Source: AC-32 sp038236705 (lineage in GTDB: Bacteria > Actinomycetota > Thermoleophilia > Gaiellales > Gaiellaceae). From it: 64,000 bases of DNA. The notes below the pieces were generated by a model. That model was not told the DNA's origin, ran no database searches, and saw nothing but the letters and a program-made list of their open reading frames with translations. The stretch covers positions 62,001 to 126,000 of the forward strand of contig JBBRZN010000001.1 in assembly GCA_038236705.1 (NCBI GenBank). The letters are read 5' to 3'. Position numbers and translations under genes: made by a program. Positions 1-7,986 of the stretch are shown here, one piece after another (the stretch's first letter is position 1; each line of letters starts with the position of its first letter).

Positions 1-2341
1 CGGACGGAGGCGTCTGCGATTGCGCGGTGCTGAAGGCATCCGCCTTACCGCGGATCACCTCGTTCACCGCTTCGTCCGGCGTGCCGCCGATCTTGAAGAG
101 GATCTCGTCCGGATAGCCCTCCGGCTGCGCCGCCTCCGACCACTCATCGAAGTGCGGATTGCGCACGAGCCTGAGGCTGCGGTTGGGACGGTAGCTCGCA
201 ATCACGTACGGCCCGGTTGCCCGCAGCGGATGCGTGCCGAGCGCTCGCGGGGGCGTTCCCGCCGGGACGACGTACGCGAAGGCCAGCGCCAGCTTGTCCA
301 GGAACTCCGGGTCGGGCGCGACGAGATGAAAGGTGACGGTCTTCGCGCCGTCGTCCGCGACGATCCCGCGCGAGAGGTCGCAGCGCTTCGGACGCTCCTT
401 GCAGCGAGCCGCGCCGACGATGCCGTCGTAATACTGCACCGGCAGCGGGCCAAGCCTGAAGTCGCGCTCGAACGTGTGGCGGACGTCGGATGCCCTGACC
501 GGCTTGCCGTTCGAATAGCGGATGCCTGGTCGCAGGCGGAAGGTGTACGCCCTGCCGCCGTCGGTCGGGAGTGGGAGCGAGACGGCGAGGTCGGGCACGA
601 GCTGCGTCCCTTGAAGCCCGCTAGCCTGGTTGAACGCGACCAGGCCGTCGCTCGTCATGCGCAGGATCGCCCACGAGGTCGAGTCGTAGGCGACTGCAGT
701 GTCGATCGAGTCGACGTCGCGGTTCATCCGTACCGTCAGCCTGCCGCCGCGATGGCCCGCGCCGGACTGGCGGACACTCACGAGCACGTTGCCGCCCGAA
801 ATGGCCACTCCTTGGGGGCGGTTCCCGACAGTGATCCGTCGCACGAGGTTCGTTCGCGGATCGATTCGCGCCAGCGTGCCGCCGGACTGGTTGCTCACCC
901 AGACACCGCCCGCGCCGACGGCGACGGCGGTCGGTCCATTTCCGACTGGAATCGTCGTGACCGAATTCGTCGCCGGATCGATTCGCGAGACGGTCCCGTC
1001 CAGGCTGTTCGCCACCCACGCCGCACCGCTGCCGAAAGCGAGTCCCGAGGGGCCATTTCCGACTGGGATCGGTACGAAGGTTCCCGTCGTTGGATCGATG
1101 CGCGCCACGCGGTTCGCCGACTGGTCGCTCGCCCACAGCGCTCCAGCGCCAAAGGCGAGTTCGGTCGCCGCGATCGACAGCGGTTTCTTCGCCGGATCTC
1201 CACTGTTGGCATCGATCTTCGTGATCGTGTCGTCGCCCGTGTTCGCGACCCAGATCGAGCCCGCCGCGTAGAGGATGCCGGCTGGTCCGTTGCCGACCGT
1301 GATCAGCTGAACGAGCGTGTTTTTCTTGGGGTCGATCCGCGAGACGGTGCCGTCCAAGCTGTTCGCCACCCAGACGGCGCCGTTCCCGGTTGTGATCCCG
1401 CTCGGGCTGCTGCCGACGGGGATCGTCTGCACCACGGTTCTCTTCAGCGGGTCGATCCGCGACACGGTGTTGTCGTCGGCATTCGTGACCCAGACCGCGC
1501 CCTCGCCCACCGCGACGTGGGTGGGTGTTGCGCCGACCCCCACCTCACCGTCGATCCTGTTCGTCGCGGGGTTGATCAGGCCGACGGCGTTCGCGTCGAC
1601 CTGGGAGAGCGCGTTCGCCGAGCCGCCGAGAATCAGCACGAGCGCCGTGGCGAGCCCTGCTGCAGCGAGGAGGCCTGCCGTTCCCGCCGCTATCCGGCCC
1701 CGAGTCCAGAAGCGCGCCTGCCAGACGGCGGCCCGCGCCGCCTGCTCCAGGTCTCCTTCGAGGCCGGTGTAGGCGGTCGGAGCGTCCGCCGTCCGAAGTG
1801 GCGGAAACTCCTGCGGGAGGCCCTCGACCTCGAGCTGGTAGATCCGCTCGGGCCGGTCGATGTCCTTGAGGCGGTATTCGCCCAGGTCACGAAGGAGGAT
1901 CCCGGGCAGCTCGTCGTCCCCGAGGACGGAGCAGGTGGCCTGTGAGCTCAGTACCTGCCCACCGTGCCCTGCCGCCATGATCCGCGCTGCGCGATGGACG
2001 CCGAAGCCGTGGTAGCCCTCGTCGCCCACGGTGGGCTCGCCGGTGTGGATCCCCATCCGGACGCGAAGCTCCGTCCCGTCCGGCCACGGATGCTCGGCGA
2101 GCGCTCGCTGCGCGGCTGCGGCGGCCAGCGCTGCGTCCCTCGCCCGGCGGAAGGCGACGAAGAACGCGTCGCCCTGCGTGTCGATCTCCTGGCCGCCGTA
2201 CTCCTCGAATGCGGTGCGCAGGATTCGGCGGTGGTCGGACAGCACCTCGCCGTACCGCTCGCCTAACTGCTTCAGCAGGCGCGTCGAGCCCTCGATGTCC
2301 GTGAAGAGGAAGGTGACAGTCCCGCTCGGAAGCTCAGGCAT
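1..2341 (-). CDS. Class III adenylate/guanylate cyclase fused to YVTN beta-propeller and peptide-binding (SBP_bac_5) domain, 3' end missing
   Basis: The frame stays open from ATG at 2341 to the window edge, so about 780 residues are visible and the C-terminus is missing. Residues 1-180 are a class III nucleotidyl cyclase domain with FTDIEGST and the two expected metal-binding aspartates (about D15 and D58). One transmembrane segment follows near 213-240. Residues about 245-515 hold six or seven repeats of roughly 42 residues of the VW(V/A)xN...RIDP...VPVG type, a YVTN beta-propeller. From about 525 on it matches the start of an extracellular oligopeptide-binding domain (SBP_bac_5). The topology implies a cytoplasmic cyclase and extracellular propeller plus ligand domain: a one-protein receptor cyclase. 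Ligand and cyclic nucleotide (cAMP or cGMP) cannot be read from sequence. The plus-strand frame opposite it is a shadow. Confidence 0.88.
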   Translation of the reverse strand, partial: MPELPSGTVTFLFTDIEGSTRLLKQLGERYGEVLSDHRRILRTAFEEYGGQEIDTQGDAFFVAFRRARDAALAAAAAQRALAEHPWPDGTELRVRMGIHTGEPTVGDEGYHGFGVHRAARIMAAGHGGQVLSSQATCSVLGDDELPGILLRDLGEYRLKDIDRPERIYQLEVEGLPQEFPPLRTADAPTAYTGLEGDLEQAARAAVWQARFWTRGRIAAGTAGLLAAAGLATALVLILGGSANALSQVDANAVGLINPATNRIDGEVGVGATPTHVAVGEGAVWVTNADDNTVSRIDPLKRTVVQTIPVGSSPSGITTGNGAVWVANSLDGTVSRIDPKKNTLVQLITVGNGPAGILYAAGSIWVANTGDDTITKIDANSGDPAKKPLSIAATELAFGAGALWASDQSANRVARIDPTTGTFVPIPVGNGPSGLAFGSGAAWVANSLDGTVSRIDPATNSVTTIPVGNGPTAVAVGAGGVWVSNQSGGTLARIDPRTNLVRRITVGNRPQGVAISGGNVLVSVRQSGAGHRGGRLTVRMNRDVDSIDTAVAYDSTSWAILRMTSDGLVAFNQASGLQGTQLVPDLAVSLPLPTDGGRAYTFRLRPGIRYSNGKPVRASDVRHTFERDFRLGPLPVQYYDGIVGAARCKERPKRCDLSRGIVADDGAKTVTFHLVAPDPEFLDKLALAFAYVVPAGTPPRALGTHPLRATGPYVIASYRPNRSLRLVRNPHFDEWSEAAQPEGYPDEILFKIGGTPDEAVNEVIRGKADAFSTAQSQTPPS

Positions 2342-2375
2342 TACCGGGGAGCGTCTATGGCGAAGGCGTGCGCCG

Positions 2376-3005
2376 TCAAGCCTGACCACCCTCCGTCGCG
2401 AGCTCGGCCGCGTAGAGGTCGTACGGCAGCCGTTCGAGCACGCGCAGCCGCGGCTCGGGCACGGTGAAGAAGCGCGGCAGCGCCCGCTCGGCGAGCCAGG
2501 CCAGCTCCGGCTTCGCCTCGAGCACGTGCCTGACCGCGTCCCGGTCGCCGCCGAGGGCGGCGAACTCGATCCTCGTCCGCCACGGCTGGAACACCGCGAC
2601 CGCGACCTCCGCCGCCTCCTCGATCAGGGCCCGTGCCTGCTCCTCACGCCGCCGCCGGAAGCGGTTGGCCGACGAGCCGCCCTTCTTGTGCTTGCCCTTG
2701 ACGAAGCGCGAGCCGACCTTCGAGGCGACCAGCCGCTCGCCCTCGAAGACGCCCACTGCGTAGCCGCCGAGCCGCACGAGCAGCGCTGCGACCAGGTGAT
2801 CTTCCGCCAGCGCCTCGAAGAGCGGCGCCAACTCGACGGTTTCGTACTCGCGCGCGTGCGCGAGGCCGAACGGCGGCTTGACCGTGATCGTCTCGCCGGG
2901 AGCCTCGATTCGCACCGCACCCTCGGCATAGACGGTGCGGCCGGGCTCGCCCTCCAGCGGGCCCAGCCGCTTCCGTACGTTCGCGCGGCCGACGAAGCGG
3001 GTCAG
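2376..3005 (-). CDS. acVLRF1-type peptidyl-tRNA hydrolase/release factor
   Basis: This is a VLRF1-domain protein of the actinobacterial/chloroflexal acVLRF1 family, related to eukaryotic Vms1/ANKZF1 and eRF1. The core reads GSRFVKGKHKKGGSSANRF followed by RRRREEQ, the hallmark of these ribosome-rescue factors, which are thought to release nascent chains from stalled 50S-peptidyl-tRNA complexes. The first standard start is GTG at 2915 (179 aa). An in-frame CTG at 3005-3003 forms a CTGA overlap with the stop of the upstream VOC gene and adds 30 residues; I prefer it because of the overlap style, but this is inference. It is the second gene of a two-gene unit with the VOC gene. Confidence 0.82.
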   Translation of the reverse strand: MTRFVGRANVRKRLGPLEGEPGRTVYAEGAVRIEAPGETITVKPPFGLAHAREYETVELAPLFEALAEDHLVAALLVRLGGYAVGVFEGERLVASKVGSRFVKGKHKKGGSSANRFRRRREEQARALIEEAAEVAVAVFQPWRTRIEFAALGGDRDAVRHVLEAKPELAWLAERALPRFFTVPEPRLRVLERLPYDLYAAELATEGGQA

Positions 3006-3469
3006 CTCATGGCGGCCATCGCCGCCTTGCTGCGCTCCGCGATCTCCTCTTCGGTGAGGTCTTCCTTGTGCGTCGCGATCTGCCAGGCGTGGCCGAACGG
3101 GTCGGTCACCTGGCCGAAGCGATCGCCCCAGAACATGTCCTCGACGGGCATCGTCAGCGTCGCGCCGGCCTCGGTCGCCTTCAGCACCACCGCGTCGACA
3201 TCCTCGACGTAGAGCAAGAGCCCTGCGCTCGTGCCGCCCAGCTCCTTCGGGGGCGTGTAGTTCGACTGCGGGTTCGGGTCGGCGAGCATCAGCACGGAAT
3301 CGCCGACCTGCAGCTCGGCGTGCCCGATCTTGCCGTCGGGTCCGTCCATGCGGAGTCGCTCCTTGGCTCCGAAGACCTCGGTGTAGTACTCGATCGCCGC
3401 GGCGGCGTCGCTGACGGAAAGGTACGCGTTGAGGCTGTTGTAGCCCTCGGGAATCGGCTTGACGGCCAT
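3002..3469 (-). CDS. VOC family (glyoxalase/PhnB-like) protein
   Basis: A 155-residue protein with a single vicinal-oxygen-chelate fold: beta-alpha-beta-beta-beta modules, the 'AIEYYTEVFGA' opening helix, and a C-terminal 'DPFGHAWQIATH' stretch. This PhnB-like group includes uncharacterised enzymes and resistance-type proteins; the substrate cannot be inferred. The ATG at 3469 has a good ribosome binding site (GGAGGA) just upstream, so longer upstream frames are not needed. It is the first gene of a unit with acVLRF1, whose start overlaps its stop. Confidence 0.85.
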   Translation of the reverse strand: MAVKPIPEGYNSLNAYLSVSDAAAAIEYYTEVFGAKERLRMDGPDGKIGHAELQVGDSVLMLADPNPQSNYTPPKELGGTSAGLLLYVEDVDAVVLKATEAGATLTMPVEDMFWGDRFGQVTDPFGHAWQIATHKEDLTEEEIAERSKAAMAAMS

Positions 3470-3556
3470 GGGCTCCTCCAATCCGGTCGTGAACGGCGGA
3501 AACCCGATCCTAGCGGAGTTGACTTCGGGGCCTTCACGTGGGCGGAATGTCCGAAA

Positions 3557-5194
3557 ATGAACCGTCCGAGCCAGGCAATCTCTGCCCTCGGCGCCGTCAT
3601 GCGCAACACGAACCTTCGACGCGTTGAGCTCGCCTGGGGTGCCTCGATCGCGGCGGAATGGGCGCATTTCGTCGCACTCGGCATCTTCGCCTACGACGCC
3701 GGCGGCACGTCCGCGGTCGGAATTGCCGGGCTGGTCCGCATGCTCCCCGCCGCGGTGATCGCCCCGCTGGCAGCCGGCCTGGGCGATCGCTTCCGCCGCG
3801 AGCGCTTCCTCCTGGTGATTGCCCTGGCCGGGAGCGCCGCGCTCGTCGGCTCGGGCGTCGCCTTCTTCTACGGCCGCAACGAGATCCTGGTCTACCTGCT
3901 CGCCGGCGTCGTCGGGATCACCTCTACCCTCTTCCGTCCTGCGCTGCAAGCGATCCTGCCCTCGTTGGCGCGGACCCCCGAGGAGCTGATCGCGTCGAAC
4001 GGCGCCACTTCGACCATCGAGAGCCTCGGGATGCTCGCCGGCCCGCTGCTTGCCGGCGTGCTCGTCTCGCTTGCGGATCCTGGCGTCGTGTTCCTCGTCT
4101 CGGCGGCTGCCCTGCTCGTAGCCTCGGGGCTACTCGCGCCGGTGCACTGCGAGGGCCGCATCCAGCTGACCGCCGCAGGCCGAGGTGACGACGTGCGCCA
4201 GCTCCTCCTGGGCGGGTTCCGGGCCGTCAAAGACTCGAAGCCACGCCTGATCGTCTGCCTCTTCTTCGCCCAGACGTTCGTCCGCGGCTGCCTGAACGTG
4301 TTGATCGTGGTGTTCGTGTTCCGCGTCCTCGATACCGGCGAAGGGACGGTCGGCTACCTGATGGCCGCAATCGGCGTGGGCGGCCTGGTGGGCGCCTTCG
4401 GCGCCCTCACGCTCGAGGGCAGGCGACTTGCGGTACCTCTCGGCGTGTCGCTCGTCTTCTGGGGCCTCCCGATCGCGCTCGTCGCCCCGCGGCCGTACCT
4501 GCCCGCCGCCTTGCTCCTGCTTGCAGTGGTCGGCGCCGCCAACAGCGTGGAGGACGTCGCCGGCTTCACCTTGCTCCAGCGGATCGTGCCCGACGAGATG
4601 CTCACCCGAGCCCTCGGGGTGACCTGGGGAATCGCCATGGGAGGGCTCGCCCTGGGTTCGATCGCCGCGCCGGCGATCGTGGCCGCAATCGGCCCCAGGG
4701 CGGCGTTCGCCGTCGTCGGCTCCATCCTCCCGGTGCTGACCCTGATCAGCTGGCGCTGGCTGGTGCGGATAGACCAGGAGACCGAAGCGCCCACAGTCGA
4801 GCTCGACCTTGTCGGCGGTGTACCCCTCTTCGCTCCGCTATCGGTGGCCGCGAAGGAGCATGTCGCGGCCAGGCTGACGAAGATCGACGTCGCTGCCGGT
4901 GAGGTGGTCGTCCGCGCCGGTGAGCCAGGTGACCGGTTCTACGTGGTCGCCGATGGCCAGCTCGAGATCACGAATGGCGCGCAGGGCAAGGCGGGGGCCG
5001 GGGACTTCTTCGGCGAGATCGCGCTGCTGCGGGACGTGCCCCGGACCGCGACGGTCAAGGCAACCGCCCCCTCGCACCTCTACGCGCTCGAGCGCGAGGA
5101 CTTCCTCGCTGCAGTCACGGGGCACTCCGCGGTGCACGCCGCCGGCGAAGCGGTCGTTGAAGAGCGGCTGAGCCGCGTTATCCAGCCGGACTAG
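3557..5194 (+). CDS. MFS transporter with C-terminal cyclic-nucleotide-binding domain
   Basis: A 545-residue fusion. Residues about 15-405 carry roughly 12 hydrophobic segments typical of the major facilitator superfamily, with a 'GLGDRFRRER' loop between the second and third segments. Residues about 420-530 form a cyclic-nucleotide-binding (cNMP) domain, with a phosphate-binding-cassette-like 'FFGEIALLRDVPRTATV' near 484. It probably exports a small molecule under control of a bound nucleotide or other ligand on the cytoplasmic domain; the substrate is unknown. Start choice: ATG 3557 or ATG 3599; both keep the first membrane segment. It diverges from the VOC gene and lies 10 nt before the EamA gene. 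Confidence 0.85.
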   Translation: MNRPSQAISALGAVMRNTNLRRVELAWGASIAAEWAHFVALGIFAYDAGGTSAVGIAGLVRMLPAAVIAPLAAGLGDRFRRERFLLVIALAGSAALVGSGVAFFYGRNEILVYLLAGVVGITSTLFRPALQAILPSLARTPEELIASNGATSTIESLGMLAGPLLAGVLVSLADPGVVFLVSAAALLVASGLLAPVHCEGRIQLTAAGRGDDVRQLLLGGFRAVKDSKPRLIVCLFFAQTFVRGCLNVLIVVFVFRVLDTGEGTVGYLMAAIGVGGLVGAFGALTLEGRRLAVPLGVSLVFWGLPIALVAPRPYLPAALLLLAVVGAANSVEDVAGFTLLQRIVPDEMLTRALGVTWGIAMGGLALGSIAAPAIVAAIGPRAAFAVVGSILPVLTLISWRWLVRIDQETEAPTVELDLVGGVPLFAPLSVAAKEHVAARLTKIDVAAGEVVVRAGEPGDRFYVVADGQLEITNGAQGKAGAGDFFGEIALLRDVPRTATVKATAPSHLYALEREDFLAAVTGHSAVHAAGEAVVEERLSRVIQPD

Positions 5195-5204
5195 GCTGCC
5201 GCGG

Positions 5205-6095
5205 ATGACCGCGGCGACCGCGACCGTCGATCTCGCCGGCCAGCACCGGCGCGGGCGCCTCTACGTGGCGCTGGCTGCCGTGGCCTGGTCGACCGCCGGG
5301 CTCTTCCAGCGCGAGCTCTCGGCGGGGGTCGGGACCCAGCTCGCGGGGCGAGCGTTCTTCGCGGTGCTCGGCCTCCTCGCCTTCGTGGCCCTCGCCGAGC
5401 GCGGAGCGCTGCTGCGAGCTTTCCGCGCAATCGGGCGCAGCGGGCTGGTCGTGGCGGCGCTGATGGCCGTCTCCTCCGGCGCCTTCATCGTGGCGCTGAA
5501 CCACACGACGGTCGCGAACGTCCTCTTCATGCAGGCGCTGGCGCCGGTGCTCGCCGCCGTGCTGGGAACCTTCGTCGGGGAGCCGGTCGCCCGGCGCACC
5601 TGGGTCGCGATGACGGTTGCCGTGGTCGGGGTCGGCCTGATGGTCGGCGGACCGGACCACCCGAGCGTGGCCGGCGTCAGCCTCTCGCTGCTGATGTCGG
5701 TCTCGTTTGCGGCAGTGATCGTCATCACGCGCCACCGGCGCGAGGTCTCGATGGCGCCGGCGACGTGCCTCTCGCAGCTGCTCGTGCTGCTCTTCGCCGC
5801 GCCGTTCGCGCACCCGGGCGAGGTTGGCGGCCGCGACCTGACGCTACTGGCCGGGCTCGGAATCACCCAGATCGGCCTCGGCCTGATCTTCCTCTCGCTC
5901 GGGGCGCGCCTGATTCCCGCCGCCGAGGTGGCGCTGATCACGCTGCTCGAGATCGTGCTCGGGCCGCTCTGGGTGTGGATCGCGCTCTCGGAGCAGCCCG
6001 GCGCGGCGACGCTGACCGGCGGGGCGATCGTGCTCGCCGCCGTGTTGATCCAGGTGCGCGGCGCACCGGCTGAGCCCGCTCTGCCTTCGCCCTAA
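5205..6095 (+). CDS. EamA/DMT superfamily transporter
   Basis: A 296-residue integral membrane protein with about ten hydrophobic segments in two EamA halves (residues about 18-150 and 160-288). 'ALAAVAWSTAGLFQREL' in the first segment is typical of drug/metabolite transporters that export amino acids or metabolites. The substrate cannot be assigned. It begins 10 nt after the MFS-CNBD gene and is probably co-transcribed with it. Confidence 0.87.
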   Translation: MTAATATVDLAGQHRRGRLYVALAAVAWSTAGLFQRELSAGVGTQLAGRAFFAVLGLLAFVALAERGALLRAFRAIGRSGLVVAALMAVSSGAFIVALNHTTVANVLFMQALAPVLAAVLGTFVGEPVARRTWVAMTVAVVGVGLMVGGPDHPSVAGVSLSLLMSVSFAAVIVITRHRREVSMAPATCLSQLLVLLFAAPFAHPGEVGGRDLTLLAGLGITQIGLGLIFLSLGARLIPAAEVALITLLEIVLGPLWVWIALSEQPGAATLTGGAIVLAAVLIQVRGAPAEPALPSP

Positions 6096-6100
6096 GTGAC

Positions 6101-6214
6101 TTACGGGGTGAAGGTGCTGCCGCGCTTCTTGGCGCGCTTCTCGCTGCGCTTCTCTTTCAGCGACTTCTGCGCGACCTTCTTGGCGAGCTTCTTCGGCTTC
6201 TCTTGACCCTTCAT
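6101..6214 (-). CDS. Small lysine/arginine-rich basic protein (37 aa)
   Basis: ATG 6214 to TAA 6101 encodes 37 residues beginning MKGQEKPKKLAKKVAQKSL, with nearly half Lys/Arg. Short very basic proteins of this sort occur in many actinobacteria and may bind nucleic acid; no function is established. It lies immediately downstream of the minus-strand hairpin terminator at 6252-6277, so its expression could depend on read-through or a promoter within 6215-6251. It converges with the EamA gene. Confidence 0.55.
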   Translation of the reverse strand: MKGQEKPKKLAKKVAQKSLKEKRSEKRAKKRGSTFTP

Positions 6215-6251
6215 GCCCCCATCCTACGCCCCGGCCCCGGCGGGTAAAAGA

Positions 6252-6277
6252 AAAGGGAGGCCTGCAGGCCTCCCTTT
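6252..6277 (-). terminator. Perfect 26-nt palindromic hairpin plus T-tract (minus direction)
   Basis: The 26 nt are a perfect palindrome centred on CCTGCAGG. In the minus direction it is followed by TTTTCTTTTA, a good intrinsic terminator. It would end transcripts coming from the pxp operon or from an RNA in 6278-6570, just before the small basic protein gene. Confidence 0.7.
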
Positions 6278-6570
6278 CAATGCGCTCCGTACGTCTCTGC
6301 GGCCCAGGCGTCCGGTCGCGCTGTCAGATATTGAGCCGGGAAGGCAGTTCCGCCCACCCCCTGAAGGGGGTTTTTTCCAGACAACACAAAGCGAGGCCGC
6401 CGCCCGGCCCCGCTTCGAGTCCTCCCCTGAGAGAGAGCCGCAGGTAAACCCGTCAGGCCTCGCCGCATGGAGGCCCTTCGTATGAGGCTTCCGAGGCGCC
6501 CCCGCCGCATCGGGGCGCTGTCTCGGTTGCAAGCGCAGTATCGGACAGGGTGGGTCGCTTCATCTATCAC
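6278..6570 (-). ncRNA. Candidate structured RNA of unknown class
   Basis: The 360-nt gap between the small basic gene and pxpC has no convincing protein. On the minus strand it contains several strong hairpins, including GCGCCCC...GGGGCGC near 6500 and AAGCG...CGCTT near 6390-6415, and ends in the 6252 terminator. This looks like a discrete RNA gene or a leader/attenuator ahead of the small basic protein. I see no RNase P core (GAGGAAAGUCC, ACAGAA), tmRNA tag or tRNA-like end, or SRP tetraloop domain. A 6S/Ms1-like RNA is possible but unproven. Confidence 0.3.
6356..6376 (+). terminator. Intrinsic terminator (plus direction)
   Basis: ACCCCC-TGAA-GGGGGT followed by a run of six T (6371-6376). 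It is correctly oriented to stop plus-strand transcripts, for instance from the EamA operon or from a plus-strand RNA in this gap. It lies inside the region that the minus terminator at 6252 would also end, so the two directions overlap by about 100 nt. Confidence 0.65.
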
Positions 6571-6574
6571 CCTT

Positions 6575-7393
6575 CTACGGTTGACTGCGTTGGTTCACTT
6601 CGAAAGAAAGGTGCTGCCCCGGTCGCAACTGCCCCACGAGCGGAAGATCCCCCGCATGAACGACGCCGAGCACGGGATAGCCGCCGGTCGTCGGGTGGTC
6701 GTTGAGCAGGAGAATCGGCTGCCCCGAGGGTGGCACCTGTAACGCACCAGTTACGACGCCTTCCGAAAGCAGCTCTTCGTGCCGGACGCGCTCGATTCGC
6801 GGGCCTTCGAGGCGAACGCCCACGCGGTTCGACGAGAGGCTCACGCGCCACTGGCCGGCTGGCAGCGTCTCGAACCAGTCGTCGCGCGGGCCTGGGAGCA
6901 GGCGGAGTACGGGCTCGGCGGGCAGGGGCGGCGGCGGTTCGATCTCGAGCTGCGGTTCCGCGGCCGGCTCTCTGCCGATCAGCAGTACGTCTCCGTCCTT
7001 CAGCGGCGGCGGGCCGAGCCCGCTCAGGAGGTCGGTCGAGCGGCTGCCCAGCACCGGCTCGGCGTCGAAGCCGCCGCGCACGCTCACGTAGACGCGCGCG
7101 CCGTTTCGACAGGGGCCGAGCTCCAGCACCTTCCCCGCCCCGATCTCGAGCGTCCGTGTCTCGGCTCCTGTGAGCGCAACGACGGCGGCTCCGCGAAAGT
7201 GCAAGCTCGGCCCGGCGAGCGTCGCCTCGAGCGCCGCCGCGCCGGGGTCGTTGCCGACGAGGCGGTTGCCGAGCGCGAGGGCCTGCGGATCGACGGCGCC
7301 GGAGGGCGGCACGCCGAGGTGCGCCCAGCCCGGGCGCCCGCGGTCCTGCACGGTGGTCAGCGGCCCCGCCGCGAGTACCTCGACCACGTTCAT
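6575..7393 (-). CDS. pxpC: 5-oxoprolinase subunit PxpC (biotin-dependent carboxyltransferase-like)
   Basis: A 272-residue protein of the KipA/PxpC family: 'LTTVQDRGRPGWAHLGVPPSGA' near the N-terminus, 'GGYPVLGVV' near the C-terminus. With PxpA and PxpB it forms the ATP-dependent bacterial 5-oxoprolinase that opens 5-oxo-L-proline to glutamate. It overlaps pxpB by 4 nt, completing the operon order pxpA-pxpB-pxpC. Confidence 0.9.
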   Translation of the reverse strand: MNVVEVLAAGPLTTVQDRGRPGWAHLGVPPSGAVDPQALALGNRLVGNDPGAAALEATLAGPSLHFRGAAVVALTGAETRTLEIGAGKVLELGPCRNGARVYVSVRGGFDAEPVLGSRSTDLLSGLGPPPLKDGDVLLIGREPAAEPQLEIEPPPPLPAEPVLRLLPGPRDDWFETLPAGQWRVSLSSNRVGVRLEGPRIERVRHEELLSEGVVTGALQVPPSGQPILLLNDHPTTGGYPVLGVVHAGDLPLVGQLRPGQHLSFEVNQRSQP

Positions 7394-7986
7394 GCCGCGA
7401 CGAAGCGCACGCGGTCGCCGGCGGCCAGGAGCGCGGGCGGGCGGCGACCGGGGTCGAAGAGGACCGTCGTCGTCGAGCCGATCAGCTGCCAGCCGCCGGG
7501 CGACTCGCGCGGGTAGACCCCGGAATACGGGCCGGCGAGGGCGACGCTTCCGGCCGGCACCATCTGGCGCGGTTCCGCTCGGCGCTGGACGCGCAGCCGC
7601 TCGTCACCGCCGAGCAGGTAGGCAAAGCCCGGCGCGAAGCCGAGGAAGCCGACGACGTACTCCGCCTGCAGGTGCCGATCCGCAATCTCCTCCGGCGAGA
7701 GCGCCGTCAGTCGCGCGACCTCGTGCAGGTCGGGCCCGTCGTAGCGCAGCGGGATCTCGGTCAGGGTCGCGGCCGGCGGCTCATCGCGGTCGCCCAGCGC
7801 GGCCTCGGCGAGCGCCAGCAGCTCCTCTGGCTCCTCGTCCCAGGTCGCAAGCACTGTGCGATGGCCGGGGACGACGTCGACGAGTCCGGTGCACTCCATG
7901 AGTCGCTGTGCCACACGCACCGCCCCCGCGTTGTCGGGCAGCTCGAGCAGCACTGCGTGCTCGCCGGAACGGCGCACCTCGATCAC
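7390..7986 (-). CDS. pxpB: 5-oxoprolinase subunit PxpB (KipI family)
   Basis: A 198-residue protein. The C-terminal half has the family signatures 'GFLGFAPGFAYLLG' and 'PRQMVPAGSVALAG', and ends with a 'STTTVLFDP' strand. It partners PxpC in 5-oxoproline cleavage (in Bacillus the KipI/KipA pair also modulates a sensor kinase). It overlaps both neighbours by 4 nt, implying translational coupling. Confidence 0.9.
   Translation of the reverse strand: MIEVRRSGEHAVLLELPDNAGAVRVAQRLMECTGLVDVVPGHRTVLATWDEEPEELLALAEAALGDRDEPPAATLTEIPLRYDGPDLHEVARLTALSPEEIADRHLQAEYVVGFLGFAPGFAYLLGGDERLRVQRRAEPRQMVPAGSVALAGPYSGVYPRESPGGWQLIGSTTTVLFDPGRRPPALLAAGDRVRFVAA

Noticed and set aside
20..1945. Long plus-strand reading frame (641 codons)
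   Set aside because: It is antisense to the cyclase fusion, whose minus frame has cyclase, propeller and binding-protein motifs. The plus frame is Arg/Asp/Val-rich without domains.
6277..6570. Minus-strand 97-codon frame in the structured gap
   Set aside because: No conserved motif or ribosome site; the region's hairpins and terminators argue for RNA.
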